A DNA stretch of 64,000 bases from Mycolicibacterium sp. GF69 (GTDB taxonomy: Bacteria > Actinomycetota > Actinomycetes > Mycobacteriales > Mycobacteriaceae). Positions 53,905-63,142 of the stretch are shown piece after piece (within the stretch, counting starts at the first letter, position 1; every line of letters begins with the position of its first letter). The notes beneath the pieces were generated by a model. The model was given only the letters and a program-made list of their open reading frames with translations. It was not told the DNA's origin and searched no databases. The translations under genes and the position numbers were made by a program. Location: the NCBI RefSeq assembly GCF_003284965.1, contig NZ_QMEW01000017.1:39171-103170 (forward strand), in the 5' to 3' direction.

Positions 53905-54493
53905 CGAGCAACCCCTCGGTCGTGCCCGGGGCGCTCAGAACTGCGCCCCGCTGCTCGGTTTGACAAGCCCGTTTCCCCCCCAGCGTTCGTTCGAGGACGG
54001 TGCAGGACATTACGCCGGAACATATCTTTGGGTCAATCACCCCCTGTGCAGGTGGTCAACGTCGGAGCTTCAACGCCTTCCCCATTTTGGTCGCCCGGGC
54101 CATTTGCGTTTGCTGTGCAAGAATGTCACACACTTCAGACCTGTTCAATAGGCAAAAATGCGACATATCGGGATTTTCTGTCTCATGGCTTCACGGTGCG
54201 TAGCCGTCCGGACAGGCGTCGGCACATTCGCGCATCGCGGACCAAGGATTAGGCTCGCCCAGCTGGCGACCATCGAATCGCCGCTCTCGATCCGTCAATC
54301 TGCGCGTCGCAATGAATCATGCCGCGCAAGCATGCCGGAACTCAGTTGAATGACGATCTTCGCGAGAAGAGAGACGGTCGGTATCGGAAAGTCATTGACA
54401 CGGACGAAAATATCGGGAACGAATCCAAGTTGAATTGCTTCGACCATTCGGCGTCGAAATCCGTGCGCTTCGCCACACCGAAAAGCACACCCG
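53905..54493. other. 589-bp intergenic region upstream of mceA
   Basis: The gap separates the mce operon from the conserved DUF2469 gene, whose 3' end faces it. It is more AT-rich than its surroundings (especially 54100-54490), contains operator copy G, and shows no credible gene: short open frames lack ribosome-binding sites and family motifs. It is the right border of the accessory DNA. Confidence 0.6.
54016..54034 (-). promoter_or_regulatory. Operator copy G (longer by one base)
   Basis: On the minus strand GACCCAAAGATATGTTCCG, 111 bp upstream of the mceA start. One extra base compared with copies A-F; right-aligned it keeps AAA, AT and TGTTCCG. Suggests the mce operon belongs to the same regulon. 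Confidence 0.55.
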
Positions 54494-54799
54494 CTATTCG
54501 GGCAGGCGCAATTCAGGCTTTTCGACTTCTTCGATATTCACGTCTTTGAAGGTGATCACCCGCACCTGTTTGACGAAGCGGGCGGGCCGATACATGTCCC
54601 ACACCCACGCGTCGGAAAGCCGAAGCTCGAAGTAGACCTCGCCCTCGGAGTTGCGCGGTACCACCTCGACGCTGTTGGCGAGGTAGAACCTGCGCTCGGT
54701 CTCCACCACGTAGCTGAACTGGCCGACGATGTCCTTGTATTCGCGGTAGAGCGAGAGCTCCATCTCGGTTTCGTACTTCTCGAGATCTTCGGCACTCAT
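54494..54799 (-). CDS. DUF2469 family protein (Rv2901c-like)
   Basis: 101-aa acidic protein conserved across actinobacteria, beginning MSAEDLEKYETEMELSLYRE and containing FSYVVETERRFYLAN and YFELRLSDAWVWDMYRPARFVKQVRV. Function unknown; it is next to rnhB and lepB in most actinobacteria, as here. ATG at 54799. It is the first conserved core gene right of the accessory locus. Confidence 0.93.
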   Translation of the reverse strand: MSAEDLEKYETEMELSLYREYKDIVGQFSYVVETERRFYLANSVEVVPRNSEGEVYFELRLSDAWVWDMYRPARFVKQVRVITFKDVNIEEVEKPELRLPE

Positions 54800-54852
54800 C
54801 GGCTCAGCTGTCCTTCATGTTGGTCTCGCATGTCGGTCTCGGCCATTGTCCC

Positions 54853-55590
54853 CTACCCCACTTCGCCATGCTGCTCCGGTGGACCGACAAGACCGGAGCC
54901 GACCAGTTCGGTGACCACCTGCATCCCGCCGGTCGTGGCGACCCGGCGGACGTTGATGAAGGAATACCGGTGTTGGCCGCACGGGCCCAGCTCGGCCAGC
55001 GCCGCGCTGTGCGCCGGCGTGCTGTAGCCCTTGTGATCGGCGAACCCGTAACCCGGATGCTCGGCCTCCATCTTCACCATCAACCGGTCGCGACTCACCT
55101 TGGCCAGCACGCTGGCCGCCGCGATGCACGCCGCGGCCGCATCGCCGCCCACCACCGGTAGCGACGGCACCGGCAGTCCGGGCACCCGGAAGCCGTCGGA
55201 CAGCACGTATCCGGGCCGTAGCGACAGGCCGGCCACCGCCCGACGCATGCCTTCGATATTGGCCACATGCACGCCGCGCCGGTCGACCTCCGTCGACGGG
55301 ATGAACACCACGTGGTAGGCCAGCGCATATCGCCGGATCAGCGGGTACAGCCGCTCGCGTTCGCGTTCGTTCAGCTTCTTGGAGTCGTCGAGCGCCGCCA
55401 GGCTCTCCAGCCGGTTCGGACCCAGGACACAGGCGGCGACGACAAGCGGGCCCGCACACGCGCCGCGGCCGACCTCGTCGACCCCGGCGACGGGACCGAG
55501 GCCGCTGCGGTACAGCGCCGACTCCAGTGTGCGCAGGCCAGACGATTTCCGGATCACAGTGCGCGGAGGCCATGTCGCCGGCAAGAACAC
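54853..55590 (-). CDS. rnhB: Ribonuclease HII
   Basis: 245-aa type 2 RNase H that cleaves RNA in RNA-DNA hybrids and removes single ribonucleotides from DNA. Catalytic DEVGRG at 38-43 (Asp38, Glu39), later acidic residues in DDSKKL and [21 protein letters not shown], all in place. GTG start at 55590 after AGGAGAGG. Located between lepB and the DUF2469 gene as in M. tuberculosis. Confidence 0.96.
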   Translation of the reverse strand: MFLPATWPPRTVIRKSSGLRTLESALYRSGLGPVAGVDEVGRGACAGPLVVAACVLGPNRLESLAALDDSKKLNERERERLYPLIRRYALAYHVVFIPSTEVDRRGVHVANIEGMRRAVAGLSLRPGYVLSDGFRVPGLPVPSLPVVGGDAAAACIAAASVLAKVSRDRLMVKMEAEHPGYGFADHKGYSTPAHSAALAELGPCGQHRYSFINVRRVATTGGMQVVTELVGSGLVGPPEQHGEVG

Positions 55591-55631
55591 CCTCTCCTAT
55601 GCCCGAACTTGCGGTAGTCGCCGTGCCAGGT

Positions 55632-56456
55632 TCACGTCTGCGGATTGACGCTGCCCACACCGCCCCAACGCGACGGTGGCCAGGCGATGAATCGTGCCTT
55701 TCCGATGACATTGTCCACCGGCACCGTGCCCGCCACGGGATCGCCCGTACACAGCAGACCTTTCTGGGCGTCGGTCGGTGTATTGGTGCAGTGCGCGCGG
55801 GAATCCGCCGAGTGGGTGCGGTTGTCGCCCATCACCCACAACCGACCTTCGGGCACCTGCACCGGCCCGAACTCGTTGCCCAGGCACGGGTAGACCGCCG
55901 GGTCGGCCCGCATTGTCTCGGGGTCCAGATACGGCTCGTCGAGCCGCTCACCGTCGACGGTCAGCCCGGTCGCAGCTCGACACTCGACGGTCTGCCCCCC
56001 CACCGCGATGATCCGCTTGACGAGGTCGTTCTCGTCGGGCGGGACGAACCCGATGACCGACAGCGTGTTCTGCACCCATCGCACGACCGTGTTGTCCGAG
56101 CGGATCGACCGGTAGTTGATGTTCCAGTTCGGCGGCCCCTTGAACACGACGACGTCGCCGGGCTCCGGTGAGGAGAACCGATAGGTGAGCTTGTCCACCA
56201 TGATCCGGTCACCGGTGCAGCCGGGACAACCATGCAGCGTGGGTTCCATCGACTCCGACGGGATCAGGTAGGGCCGCGCAACGAACGTCAGCATGACGTA
56301 GTACAGGACCAGTGCGATCGAGATGAGGATCGCGAATTCCCGTAGCGCGCCGCCCTTCTTCTTGGGCTTGTCGTCCTCGCTGTCCGACGCGGCGGCGTCG
56401 GCGACATCGGCGGGGCGCTCGGCTGATGACTCGTCGGATTCTGCGGAACCGGTCAC
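55632..56456 (-). CDS. lepB: Signal peptidase I
   Basis: 274-aa membrane serine protease removing signal peptides from exported proteins. Acidic Lys/Glu/Asp-rich cytosolic N terminus (about 1-38), one transmembrane helix (about 40-60), catalytic Ser69 in IPSESM and Lys147 in LVKRIIAVGG, later GDNRTHSADSR signature. I chose the GTG at 56456, which fits mycobacterial LepB; a TTG at 56507 would add 17 residues but lacks a ribosome-binding site. Followed after 86 bp by rplS upstream in the operon order rplS-lepB-rnhB. Confidence 0.94.
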   Translation of the reverse strand: MTGSAESDESSAERPADVADAAASDSEDDKPKKKGGALREFAILISIALVLYYVMLTFVARPYLIPSESMEPTLHGCPGCTGDRIMVDKLTYRFSSPEPGDVVVFKGPPNWNINYRSIRSDNTVVRWVQNTLSVIGFVPPDENDLVKRIIAVGGQTVECRAATGLTVDGERLDEPYLDPETMRADPAVYPCLGNEFGPVQVPEGRLWVMGDNRTHSADSRAHCTNTPTDAQKGLLCTGDPVAGTVPVDNVIGKARFIAWPPSRWGGVGSVNPQT

Positions 56457-56542
56457 CGCATCAGGGTAGCCAGCGCGGTCTTCGACGCCGCGCGGCTCGC
56501 GCTCCAAGGATCAGGCTTCCGCGCTGGCAACCGGCCGGGTAG

Positions 56543-56884
56543 TCAGCGCTTTTCCTTGATCTTCGCCTTCTTGCCACGCAGCTCACGCAGGTAGTACAGC
56601 TTGGCGCGGCGTACGTCGCCGCGGGTCACGACGTCGATGTGATCGACGTTGGGTGAGTGCACCGGAAATGTCCGCTCGACGCCGACGCCGTAGCTCTCCT
56701 TGCGCACCGTGAAGGTCTCCCGGACACCGCCGCCCTGGCGTCGCAGAACCACACCCTTGAAGACCTGGATGCGCTCCTTGGAGCCCTCGATGACCTTGAC
56801 GTGCACGTTGACGGTGTCGCCGGCACCAAACTCCGGGATGTCGTCGCGCAGCGATGTCTGATCGACGAAGTCCAGCGTGTTCAT
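56543..56884 (-). CDS. rplS: 50S ribosomal protein L19
   Basis: 113-aa L19, which sits at the 30S-50S interface. Matches the family throughout: [71 protein letters not shown] at 56884 with AAGGAAG upstream; the frame is open further but conserved sequence begins here. Confidence 0.97.
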   Translation of the reverse strand: MNTLDFVDQTSLRDDIPEFGAGDTVNVHVKVIEGSKERIQVFKGVVLRRQGGGVRETFTVRKESYGVGVERTFPVHSPNVDHIDVVTRGDVRRAKLYYLRELRGKKAKIKEKR

Positions 56885-57127
56885 CGGTGACACTTCCTTG
56901 CGGTTGGGCGGCTGCGGGCCTGCCGTCACGACGGGGCGCCGTGACATTAGCCTGCCGAGCCGAGCTGATCGGGCGTATCGGGGTGTATCTCGCAGCGGGC
57001 GGAACTGGCCGTTCCCGGGTCCTGCACAGACAACTGCTCAATTGTGCCAGATGGGAGCTCTGCGGCGAAATCGCGCCGAACGCTCGGCACTGATTCGTAA
57101 GGGTATCTGAACAGGCATCGCGGGTAC

Positions 57128-57145
57128 CCCAGCCACTAGGCTGGG
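57128..57145. promoter_or_regulatory. Hairpin in the rplS-lppW divergent region
   Basis: CCCAGCC-ACTA-GGCTGGG, a 7-bp perfect stem with a 4-nt loop, 61 bp upstream of the lppW start. The whole 56885-57206 gap (322 bp) should hold both divergent promoters; nothing else is recognisable in it. The hairpin could be in the lppW leader or act as an operator. Confidence 0.5.
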
Positions 57146-57206
57146 AACAGGGCTTCAGCGACGCGGTGGGCCCAACTCATTTCCATCGGGGAGCGCAAGG
57201 AGGGGC

Positions 57207-58151
57207 ATGCTACGGCTGCCGGCGAACCTGGTCAGGGCGATCGCGACCTTCGCGGTCGCTGTCCTGACGATCGCCGGCTGTGAGGCCAAAGTGCACGGCA
57301 CACCACCCCCCGGCGCGGCCCCGGACAGCACCGTCGTCGTACCCCAGGGCGGTATGGCGCCACTGCCGGAAACCCCGCCCGACGAACCCGCCGCGTCCTT
57401 CAGCGGCCTGGACGATCGCATGCGACTGGCCACTGCCCAGGCGGCCGAGGCCGACGCCGACGTCTCGATCACCGTCCTGGACCGCAACACCGGTCAGCTC
57501 GTGTCCAACGGCAACGCCGAAACGATGCCCATCGCCTCGGTGGTCAAGCTGTTCATCGCCGACGATCTGCTGCTGCAGGAATCGCAGGGGCGCGCCAAGC
57601 TCACGCCGGCGGATCGCCAGGCGTTTCAGGCGATGCTGCGATCCTCTGACGACAGCGCAGCCGAGGTCTTCTGGAATCGCGGCGGCGGCAGCGACATCGT
57701 GTCGCGGGTCACCGACCGGTACGGGCTGCGCGCGACCAGCACGCCCTACAACGGACGTTGGTTCAACACCTTGAGCACGACCGGTGACCTCGTTCAGTAC
57801 TACGCGAAGCTGCTGTCCGGCGACGGCGGCCTACCGCAGGACAAGGCCGACATCATCCTGTCGAACCTGGCGGCGTCGACACCGACCGCGCCCGACGGCA
57901 CCGTTCCCGGCGGCGTCTACCCGCAGCGGTTCGGCATCCCCGAGGGCCTCTACGCCGAGCGGGTGGCCGTCAAGCAAGGTTGGTTCTGCTGCTGGAACGG
58001 GGGCAACTGGGTGCATTGGTCGACCGGAGCGATCGGCAGCGACCGTCGGTTTGTCATGGCGATCGCCTCGATGCAAACCGCCGACGACGTCACCGCACGC
58101 AACACGATCACCCAGGTGGTCAAGACGATGTTCCCGGGCGGGCACATCTAG
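57207..58151 (+). CDS. lppW: Lipoprotein LppW, beta-lactamase-like fold
   Basis: 314-aa lipoprotein; lipobox LTIAGC (Cys25) after a hydrophobic signal. The mature domain resembles class A serine beta-lactamase/transpeptidase proteins: [11 protein letters not shown] holds a helix similar to the SxxK region (here A-S-V-V-K, Ser105-Lys108 class), and later SSDDSAAE and [12 protein letters not shown] correspond to the other active-site blocks; KTG is replaced by K-Q-G, so activity is doubtful. Position opposite rplS/trmD equals Rv2905. The ATG puts the signal at the N terminus. Its stop overlaps trmD by 4 bp. Confidence 0.88.
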   Translation: MLRLPANLVRAIATFAVAVLTIAGCEAKVHGTPPPGAAPDSTVVVPQGGMAPLPETPPDEPAASFSGLDDRMRLATAQAAEADADVSITVLDRNTGQLVSNGNAETMPIASVVKLFIADDLLLQESQGRAKLTPADRQAFQAMLRSSDDSAAEVFWNRGGGSDIVSRVTDRYGLRATSTPYNGRWFNTLSTTGDLVQYYAKLLSGDGGLPQDKADIILSNLAASTPTAPDGTVPGGVYPQRFGIPEGLYAERVAVKQGWFCCWNGGNWVHWSTGAIGSDRRFVMAIASMQTADDVTARNTITQVVKTMFPGGHI

Positions 58152-58834
58152 TCCGGCCGGTCGAGCAGGTCGGGCCGCCGCTCGCAAGTGCGATTCAACC
58201 CTTGTTCACGACGCCAGTCGGCAATCTTCGCGTGGTCCCCGGACAGCAGGATTTCGGGCACGTCGAGGTCGCGCCAGGTCGGCGGCCGGGTGTAGCTCGG
58301 CGCCTCCAGTACCCCGTGGGAATGCGAATCGTCCTGGTGTGACGCGGGATTGCCGAGCACCCCGGGCAGTAGCCGAACGATCGCCTCGATCATCACCAGC
58401 GCCGCCGACTCCCCGCCGGGTAACACATAATCACCGATGGACACTTCCTCGACGCGCATCCGGCGTGCCGCGTCCTCGACGACTCGCTGATCGATCCCTT
58501 CGTATCGGCCGCATGCGAACACGACGTGCTTTTCGCCTGCCCACGCGTGCGCGTCGGCCTGCCGGAACAGCCGGCCCGCCGGCGTGGGTACCACGAGAAG
58601 TGTTTCCTCCGAACAGATCTCGTCGAGCGCGGCGCCCCATACGGGTGCCTTCATCACCATTCCCGGCCCGCCGCCGTAGGGCGAGTCATCGACCGAACGA
58701 TGCACATCATGGGTCCAGCGCCGCAGATCGTGCACGGCCAGCTCGACGATGCCCGACTCGATCGCCTTGCCCGGCAACGACTGTCGCAGCGGCTCCAGGT
58801 AAGCCGGGAAGATCGTGACAACATCGATGTGCAC
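58148..58834 (-). CDS. trmD: tRNA (guanine-N1)-methyltransferase
   Basis: 228-aa SPOUT methyltransferase that makes m1G37 in tRNAs reading CNN/CCN codons and prevents +1 frameshifting. Trefoil-knot motif [18 protein letters not shown] and the AdoMet site [10 protein letters not shown], catalytic Asp in [12 protein letters not shown] region, all present. Ends with the short C-terminal domain. ATG at 58834; it follows rimM by 1 bp. Confidence 0.97.
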   Translation of the reverse strand: MHIDVVTIFPAYLEPLRQSLPGKAIESGIVELAVHDLRRWTHDVHRSVDDSPYGGGPGMVMKAPVWGAALDEICSEETLLVVPTPAGRLFRQADAHAWAGEKHVVFACGRYEGIDQRVVEDAARRMRVEEVSIGDYVLPGGESAALVMIEAIVRLLPGVLGNPASHQDDSHSHGVLEAPSYTRPPTWRDLDVPEILLSGDHAKIADWRREQGLNRTCERRPDLLDRPD

Positions 58835-58835
58835 G

Positions 58836-59354
58836 TCAGCTCAGCTCCAGCAGACCCTCGGGCGGGTCGATCTCGATCGTCTGCTCCGGCAGCGACACCG
58901 AGGTCACGATGGCACCGACGAAGGGGATCAGCACCTCGCGCTCGGCACTTCGGACCGCGAGCAGTTCACCGGCCGCGGTGTGCAACACCTCGGCGACGGT
59001 CCCGATGACGTCACCGCCGACGGTCCGCACCTGCAGACCTTCGAGCTGATGGTCGTAGTACTCGTCGGGATCGTCGATGGGCGGGAGTTCCTGCGAGTCC
59101 ACGACGAACAGGGTGCCGCGCAACGCGTCGGCGTCGTTGCGGTCCGTGACGCCGACGAGCCGCACCAGCAGCCGGCCGCCGTGTTCGCGCACGGACTCGA
59201 TCGTGTACCCGCGCTCTGCGGTGCCCTTGGCGGCGCGGCCGCGCAGCGTCGTACCGGGTGCGAACCGCGCCTCGGGGTCGTCGGTGCGGACGTCGACCAC
59301 CACCTCACCGGTGACGCCGTGCGCCTTGACGACCCGCCCGACCACCAGGTCCAT
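58836..59354 (-). CDS. rimM: 16S rRNA processing protein RimM
   Basis: 172-aa ribosome maturation factor needed for the 30S head (binds S19). N-terminal RimM beta-barrel ([28 protein letters not shown]) and C-terminal PRC-barrel ([36 protein letters not shown]). ATG 59354. In the operon rpsP-KH-rimM-trmD. Confidence 0.96.
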   Translation of the reverse strand: MDLVVGRVVKAHGVTGEVVVDVRTDDPEARFAPGTTLRGRAAKGTAERGYTIESVREHGGRLLVRLVGVTDRNDADALRGTLFVVDSQELPPIDDPDEYYDHQLEGLQVRTVGGDVIGTVAEVLHTAAGELLAVRSAEREVLIPFVGAIVTSVSLPEQTIEIDPPEGLLELS

Positions 59355-59359
59355 ATCGG

Positions 59360-59602
59360 CTACTGGTCGGTGTCCACCACGTCGACGCGGATGCCGCGAC
59401 CGCCGATACCGGCGACCAGGGTGCGCAGTGCGGTCGCGGTGCGCCCGCCTCGCCCGATCACCTTTCCGAGATCATCGGGATGCACATGTACCTCGACGGT
59501 GCGCCCACGCCGGTTGGTGACCATGTCGACACGGACGTCGTCGGGGTTGTCGACGATTCCGCGCACCAGGTGTTCGACCGCGTCGACGACGACAGAACTC
59601 AC
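59360..59602 (-). CDS. KH-domain RNA-binding protein
   Basis: 80-aa KH-domain protein (KhpA-like, Rv2908c): the [16 protein letters not shown] stretch is the RNA-binding GxxG loop with hydrophobic helix. Binds RNA, possibly in heterodimer with KhpB; role in ribosome/cell-size control in other species. GTG start, 8 bp after the rpsP stop. In the conserved rpsP operon. Confidence 0.92.
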   Translation of the reverse strand: MSSVVVDAVEHLVRGIVDNPDDVRVDMVTNRRGRTVEVHVHPDDLGKVIGRGGRTATALRTLVAGIGGRGIRVDVVDTDQ

Positions 59603-59610
59603 GGTCGGAC

Positions 59611-60159
59611 TCAGCTTTCGGTCGACTCGGTGGCGCCGGCGATCGTGGCGTCCGCCCCCTCAGCCGGGGGCTCGGACTCGTCCTTGGCGGGCGCCGGATC
59701 GGCTTTGGCCTCGGCTTCGACGGCCTTCTGGTCCGACTCGTCGGACGCCTTGTCGGCAGCCTTCTTGCTCGGCGCCTTCTTCTTCTTGGGCTGCGTGGCC
59801 TCGGTACTCGGGCCGCCCTCGGCCTCGGCCAGGGCCGCGTTGAACAGGTCCAGCTTGCTGGGCTTGGGCTCCTTGACCTTCAAAGTGCCTTCGGCCCCGG
59901 GCAGACCCTTGAACTTCTGCCAGTCACCGGTGATCTTCAGCAGTGCGAGCACCGGTTCGGTGGGCTGGGCGCCGACGCCGAGCCAGTACTGGGCCCGCTC
60001 CGAGTCGATCTCGATGAGGCTGGGCTCTTCCTTCGGGTGGTACCGGCCGATGACCTCGATCGCCCGGCCTTGACGGCGCGTGCGCGCGTCGGCGACGGCG
60101 ATGCGGTACTGGGGATTGCGGATCTTGCCAAGCCGCGTGAGCTTGATCTTTACAGCCAT
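59611..60159 (-). CDS. rpsP: 30S ribosomal protein S16 with long acidic/basic tail
   Basis: 182-aa S16: core about 1-85 ([48 protein letters not shown]) then a low-complexity Lys/Glu/Ala tail of about 95 residues ([14 protein letters not shown]..., [15 protein letters not shown]). The tail is typical of actinobacterial S16 but long. ATG at 60159. First gene of the rpsP-KH-rimM-trmD operon. Confidence 0.96.
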   Translation of the reverse strand: MAVKIKLTRLGKIRNPQYRIAVADARTRRQGRAIEVIGRYHPKEEPSLIEIDSERAQYWLGVGAQPTEPVLALLKITGDWQKFKGLPGAEGTLKVKEPKPSKLDLFNAALAEAEGGPSTEATQPKKKKAPSKKAADKASDESDQKAVEAEAKADPAPAKDESEPPAEGADATIAGATESTES

Positions 60160-60349
60160 GGTTGTGCTACTTCTCCTGTGATTGCCACGCTGCAATTCAG
60201 CGATCGGGGCGGATTGCCCCGGTCCGGTTTTGCTTTGCGTGTGTGACTGCCCGCAGCCGTGGTCGCGGGTCAGACAGTCGCACATTGTGCCAGACCTGCC
60301 AGGGTTCTCCCAAAGCGCTGTGGTGGCAGCGGCGGCACCAGCTGAGTGG

Positions 60350-61714
60350 TCAGATCCCGAGAACGGCTTTGGCGATCATGAAGTAGACCAGCAGACCCGT
60401 CGCATCGACGAAGGTCGAGATGAACGGATTGGAGAACACCGCGGGATCGGCCCCGATGGTGCGCGCGAGCAGCGGCATCGCCCCGCCGACAGCAGCCGCC
60501 ATCGAGCACACGCTGACAAACGTCAACCCGACCACAAGGCCGATGTCGATGTCGTAGACGAGGCTGGTCCCCACGAACGCCAGCGATCCCAGGATGAGGC
60601 CCAACGAGAGCCCCACCCGAAACTCCCGGAACAGCACCTTGAACACATCGCGCGGCCCGACGTCGCCGAGCGCCAACGCCCGGGTCACGGTGGTCGCCGC
60701 CTGGTTCCCGGTGTTGCCGCCGGTGCCGATCACCAGCGGGACGAACAGCGCCAACGTCACCACCTCGGACAGCGTCGCCTCGAAGAACTCCAGCACCTGC
60801 ACGGTCAGCGTCGCGCCAATCGCCAGGACCAGCAACCACACCACCCGCGAGCGCACCAGGCTCGACACGGCCGCCGTTAGATAGGGCCGACGCAACGGTT
60901 CGGTACCGCTGAGGCGGGCCTGGTCCTCGGACTCCTCGCTTTCCAGGATCCGCAGCGCGTCGTCGACGGTGAGGATGCCCACGAGCCGGGACTCGTTGTC
61001 GACCACCGGCAGCGCCAGAAGTTTGAGGTCGGCGCAGCGGCGGGCCGCGATCTCGGCGTCCTCGGTGGCCCGCGCCGAGTGCGCGGGCCGCATCACCTCG
61101 GCGATGGTCGCAACGGACGGTGAGCGCAGCAGTCGGCGCAAGCCGACGACGCCGACCAGCACCCGTTCGTCGTCGGTGACAGGCAGGGCGTAGATCGTCT
61201 CGGCATCCTCGAGGTGGTCGTTCACCTTCGTCAACGCCTCGGACACCGTGAGTTGCGGTCGCAGCGCGACGAATTCCGGGCTCATCCGCCGACCGATCGA
61301 ATCGCGCGGATAGCCCAGGATGCCGGCAGTCATTTCCTGCTCGCGCGGCGGCAGATCCTGCAGCAGCCTGCGCGCGACCGTCGCGGGCAGTTCGTCGATC
61401 AGTTCCACCCGGTCGTCGGGGTTCAGGTCGGCGAACAACGCGGCGACATCGTTCTGCTGCAACCCGCCCAACAGGTCGCTCTGCAGGGTGGGGTCGAGGT
61501 GCTCGAACACCTCCAACGCCTGCTCCTTGGGCAACACCCGGTACAGCACCGCACGCTGCTTGTCGTTGGTGCGCTCGAGGATGCCGACGATCTCCGCCGT
61601 CGAGAGCCGCCGCACCGCCACAGTCAGCGCGCGTACATCGAGTGCATCCAGCGCGTCGAGCACCGACTTGGTGCGTGCGTGGGCATCACCCTCGCTGACG
61701 GTGAGTTCCGGCAC
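60350..61714 (-). CDS. mgtE: Mg2+ transporter MgtE
   Basis: 454-aa Mg2+ channel: N-terminal superhelical domain (about 30-140), two CBS domains (about 145-265; [33 protein letters not shown]) that sense Mg2+, then five transmembrane helices with the pore motif [18 protein letters not shown] start at 61714 is 2 bp after the stop of the SnoaL-like gene, so the two are co-transcribed. In M. tuberculosis mgtE is elsewhere (Rv0362), so its place here is lineage-specific. The 190-bp gap to rpsP holds no obvious feature. Confidence 0.92.
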   Translation of the reverse strand: MPELTVSEGDAHARTKSVLDALDALDVRALTVAVRRLSTAEIVGILERTNDKQRAVLYRVLPKEQALEVFEHLDPTLQSDLLGGLQQNDVAALFADLNPDDRVELIDELPATVARRLLQDLPPREQEMTAGILGYPRDSIGRRMSPEFVALRPQLTVSEALTKVNDHLEDAETIYALPVTDDERVLVGVVGLRRLLRSPSVATIAEVMRPAHSARATEDAEIAARRCADLKLLALPVVDNESRLVGILTVDDALRILESEESEDQARLSGTEPLRRPYLTAAVSSLVRSRVVWLLVLAIGATLTVQVLEFFEATLSEVVTLALFVPLVIGTGGNTGNQAATTVTRALALGDVGPRDVFKVLFREFRVGLSLGLILGSLAFVGTSLVYDIDIGLVVGLTFVSVCSMAAAVGGAMPLLARTIGADPAVFSNPFISTFVDATGLLVYFMIAKAVLGI

Positions 61715-61716
61715 CG

Positions 61717-62157
61717 CTACACCAACTTGTCGAAGCACTTGGTTTCGACGCGCTTGCTCATCCGCCAGCCGTCGGCGGTGCGGACGAACTCGTCGACGTA
61801 CCAGATCCCGACGAAATAGATCTGGCTTGCGCCGGCGTCGGAGCCGCCCATCACCATCGGGTTGAAGCAGATGGCCCGTGACGTCGCGCGGTCCCCGGCC
61901 GAATCGGTCGTAATGCGCACGTCGACGTTACCGAGCATGTGGTAGTACGCCGGGAAGTTCGGCAACACGTCTTTCAACCACGCCTTGACTTGCGGGTAGT
62001 GGCCGTCGATGCCTCCAGTGACGCGGTAGTCGATGTAGGCGTCCGGGGTGAACACCCGATCGAGGTCGTCGAATCGCTTCTGGTCGATCGCCGTCGAATA
62101 GTCGATCAACAGCTGTTGTATCTCCAAGCGGTCCGAAATCTCCTCGAGGCTCAACAT
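61717..62157 (-). CDS. SnoaL-like/NTF2-fold protein (Rv2910c-like)
   Basis: 146-aa single-domain protein of the NTF2/SnoaL-like fold: N-terminal helices LSLEEISDRLEIQQLLIDYSTAID, RFDDLDRVFTPDAYIDY, and the C-terminal strand pattern YFVGIWYVDEFVRTADGWRMSKRVETK. Such proteins are often lactone/dienolactone or steroid isomerase-like or dehydratases; activity unknown. ATG at 62157; a GTG a few codons upstream is possible. Matches Rv2910c, a conserved neighbour of rpsP. Confidence 0.85.
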   Translation of the reverse strand: MLSLEEISDRLEIQQLLIDYSTAIDQKRFDDLDRVFTPDAYIDYRVTGGIDGHYPQVKAWLKDVLPNFPAYYHMLGNVDVRITTDSAGDRATSRAICFNPMVMGGSDAGASQIYFVGIWYVDEFVRTADGWRMSKRVETKCFDKLV

Positions 62158-62189
62158 GCGTCGATTGAACACGACTAGGCTGCCTGCCC

Positions 62190-63068
62190 ATGCGCAAGCT
62201 GTTGATCTGCTTGACGAGCGTGCTGTGCCTGGCCATGTGGGGAACCGCCGTCGCCACCGCCGCACCGGTCGGCGTTAGCCAACCCTCGGGTTCGGTCCCG
62301 ATCCCCGACGGCCCCGCCCGGGCGTGGGTGCTCGCCGACATGGACACCGGCGCGGTGCTCGCCGGCCGCGACGAATACGGCAAGTACGCACCCGCCAGCA
62401 CGATCAAGGTGCTGCTGGCGCTGACCGTGCTCGACGAACTGCCCCTCGACGCCACCGTGGTCGCCAACGAAGCCGACACCGATGTCGAGTGCAACTGCGC
62501 GGGCGTCACACCCGGCATGGTCTACACCACCCGCCAACTGCTGGAGGCGCTGCTGCTGGTGTCGGGCAACGACGCGGCCAACACACTGGCGACCATGCTC
62601 GGTGGCTACGACGTCGCGGTGACCAAGATGAACGCCAAGGCCGCGCTGCTCGGCGCGTACGGCACGAATGTGGCGTCGCCGTCGGGCCTCGACGGGCCCG
62701 GGATCGACATGTGGTCGTCGCCGCACGATCTGGCGCTCATCTTCCGCGTTGCGATGGCCAATCCGGTGTTCGCCTCGATCACCGCGCAGCCGACAGCCGT
62801 CTTCCCCACCGAGGCCGGCGACAAGGTCCTGGTCAATCAGGACGATCTGCTCAAACGGTATCCGGGCACGCTCGGCGGGAAGACGGGGTTCACCGACCGC
62901 GCCCAGAAGACGTTCGTCGGCGCCGCGCAACGCGACGGCCGCCGGCTGGTCGTCGCGTTGATGTACGGCATGGACAAACCCGGCCAGCCGACCTACTGGG
63001 ATCAGGCCGCCAGCCTGTTCGACTGGGGTTTCGCGCTGAGTCCCGGCGCCAGTATCGGCTCGCTGTAA
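62190..63068 (+). CDS. dacB2: D-alanyl-D-alanine carboxypeptidase (DacB2-like, first copy)
   Basis: 292-aa exported penicillin-binding protein that trims the terminal D-Ala of peptidoglycan stem peptides. Signal peptide about 1-24 (cleavage after ATA). Catalytic SxxK Ser70-Lys73 (STIK), SGN at 125-127 and KTG at 231-233. Family-typical length, no C-terminal membrane anchor recognised. Corresponds to Rv2911. The second gene follows 74 bp later with the same organisation. Confidence 0.93.
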   Translation: MRKLLICLTSVLCLAMWGTAVATAAPVGVSQPSGSVPIPDGPARAWVLADMDTGAVLAGRDEYGKYAPASTIKVLLALTVLDELPLDATVVANEADTDVECNCAGVTPGMVYTTRQLLEALLLVSGNDAANTLATMLGGYDVAVTKMNAKAALLGAYGTNVASPSGLDGPGIDMWSSPHDLALIFRVAMANPVFASITAQPTAVFPTEAGDKVLVNQDDLLKRYPGTLGGKTGFTDRAQKTFVGAAQRDGRRLVVALMYGMDKPGQPTYWDQAASLFDWGFALSPGASIGSL

Positions 63069-63142
63069 GCAAGCTTTTCAGTTGCTGAATCGCAACGTAT
63101 CCGAGACCGGGTCTCCGAACGCGGCCGATACGCTCGGCGGCC

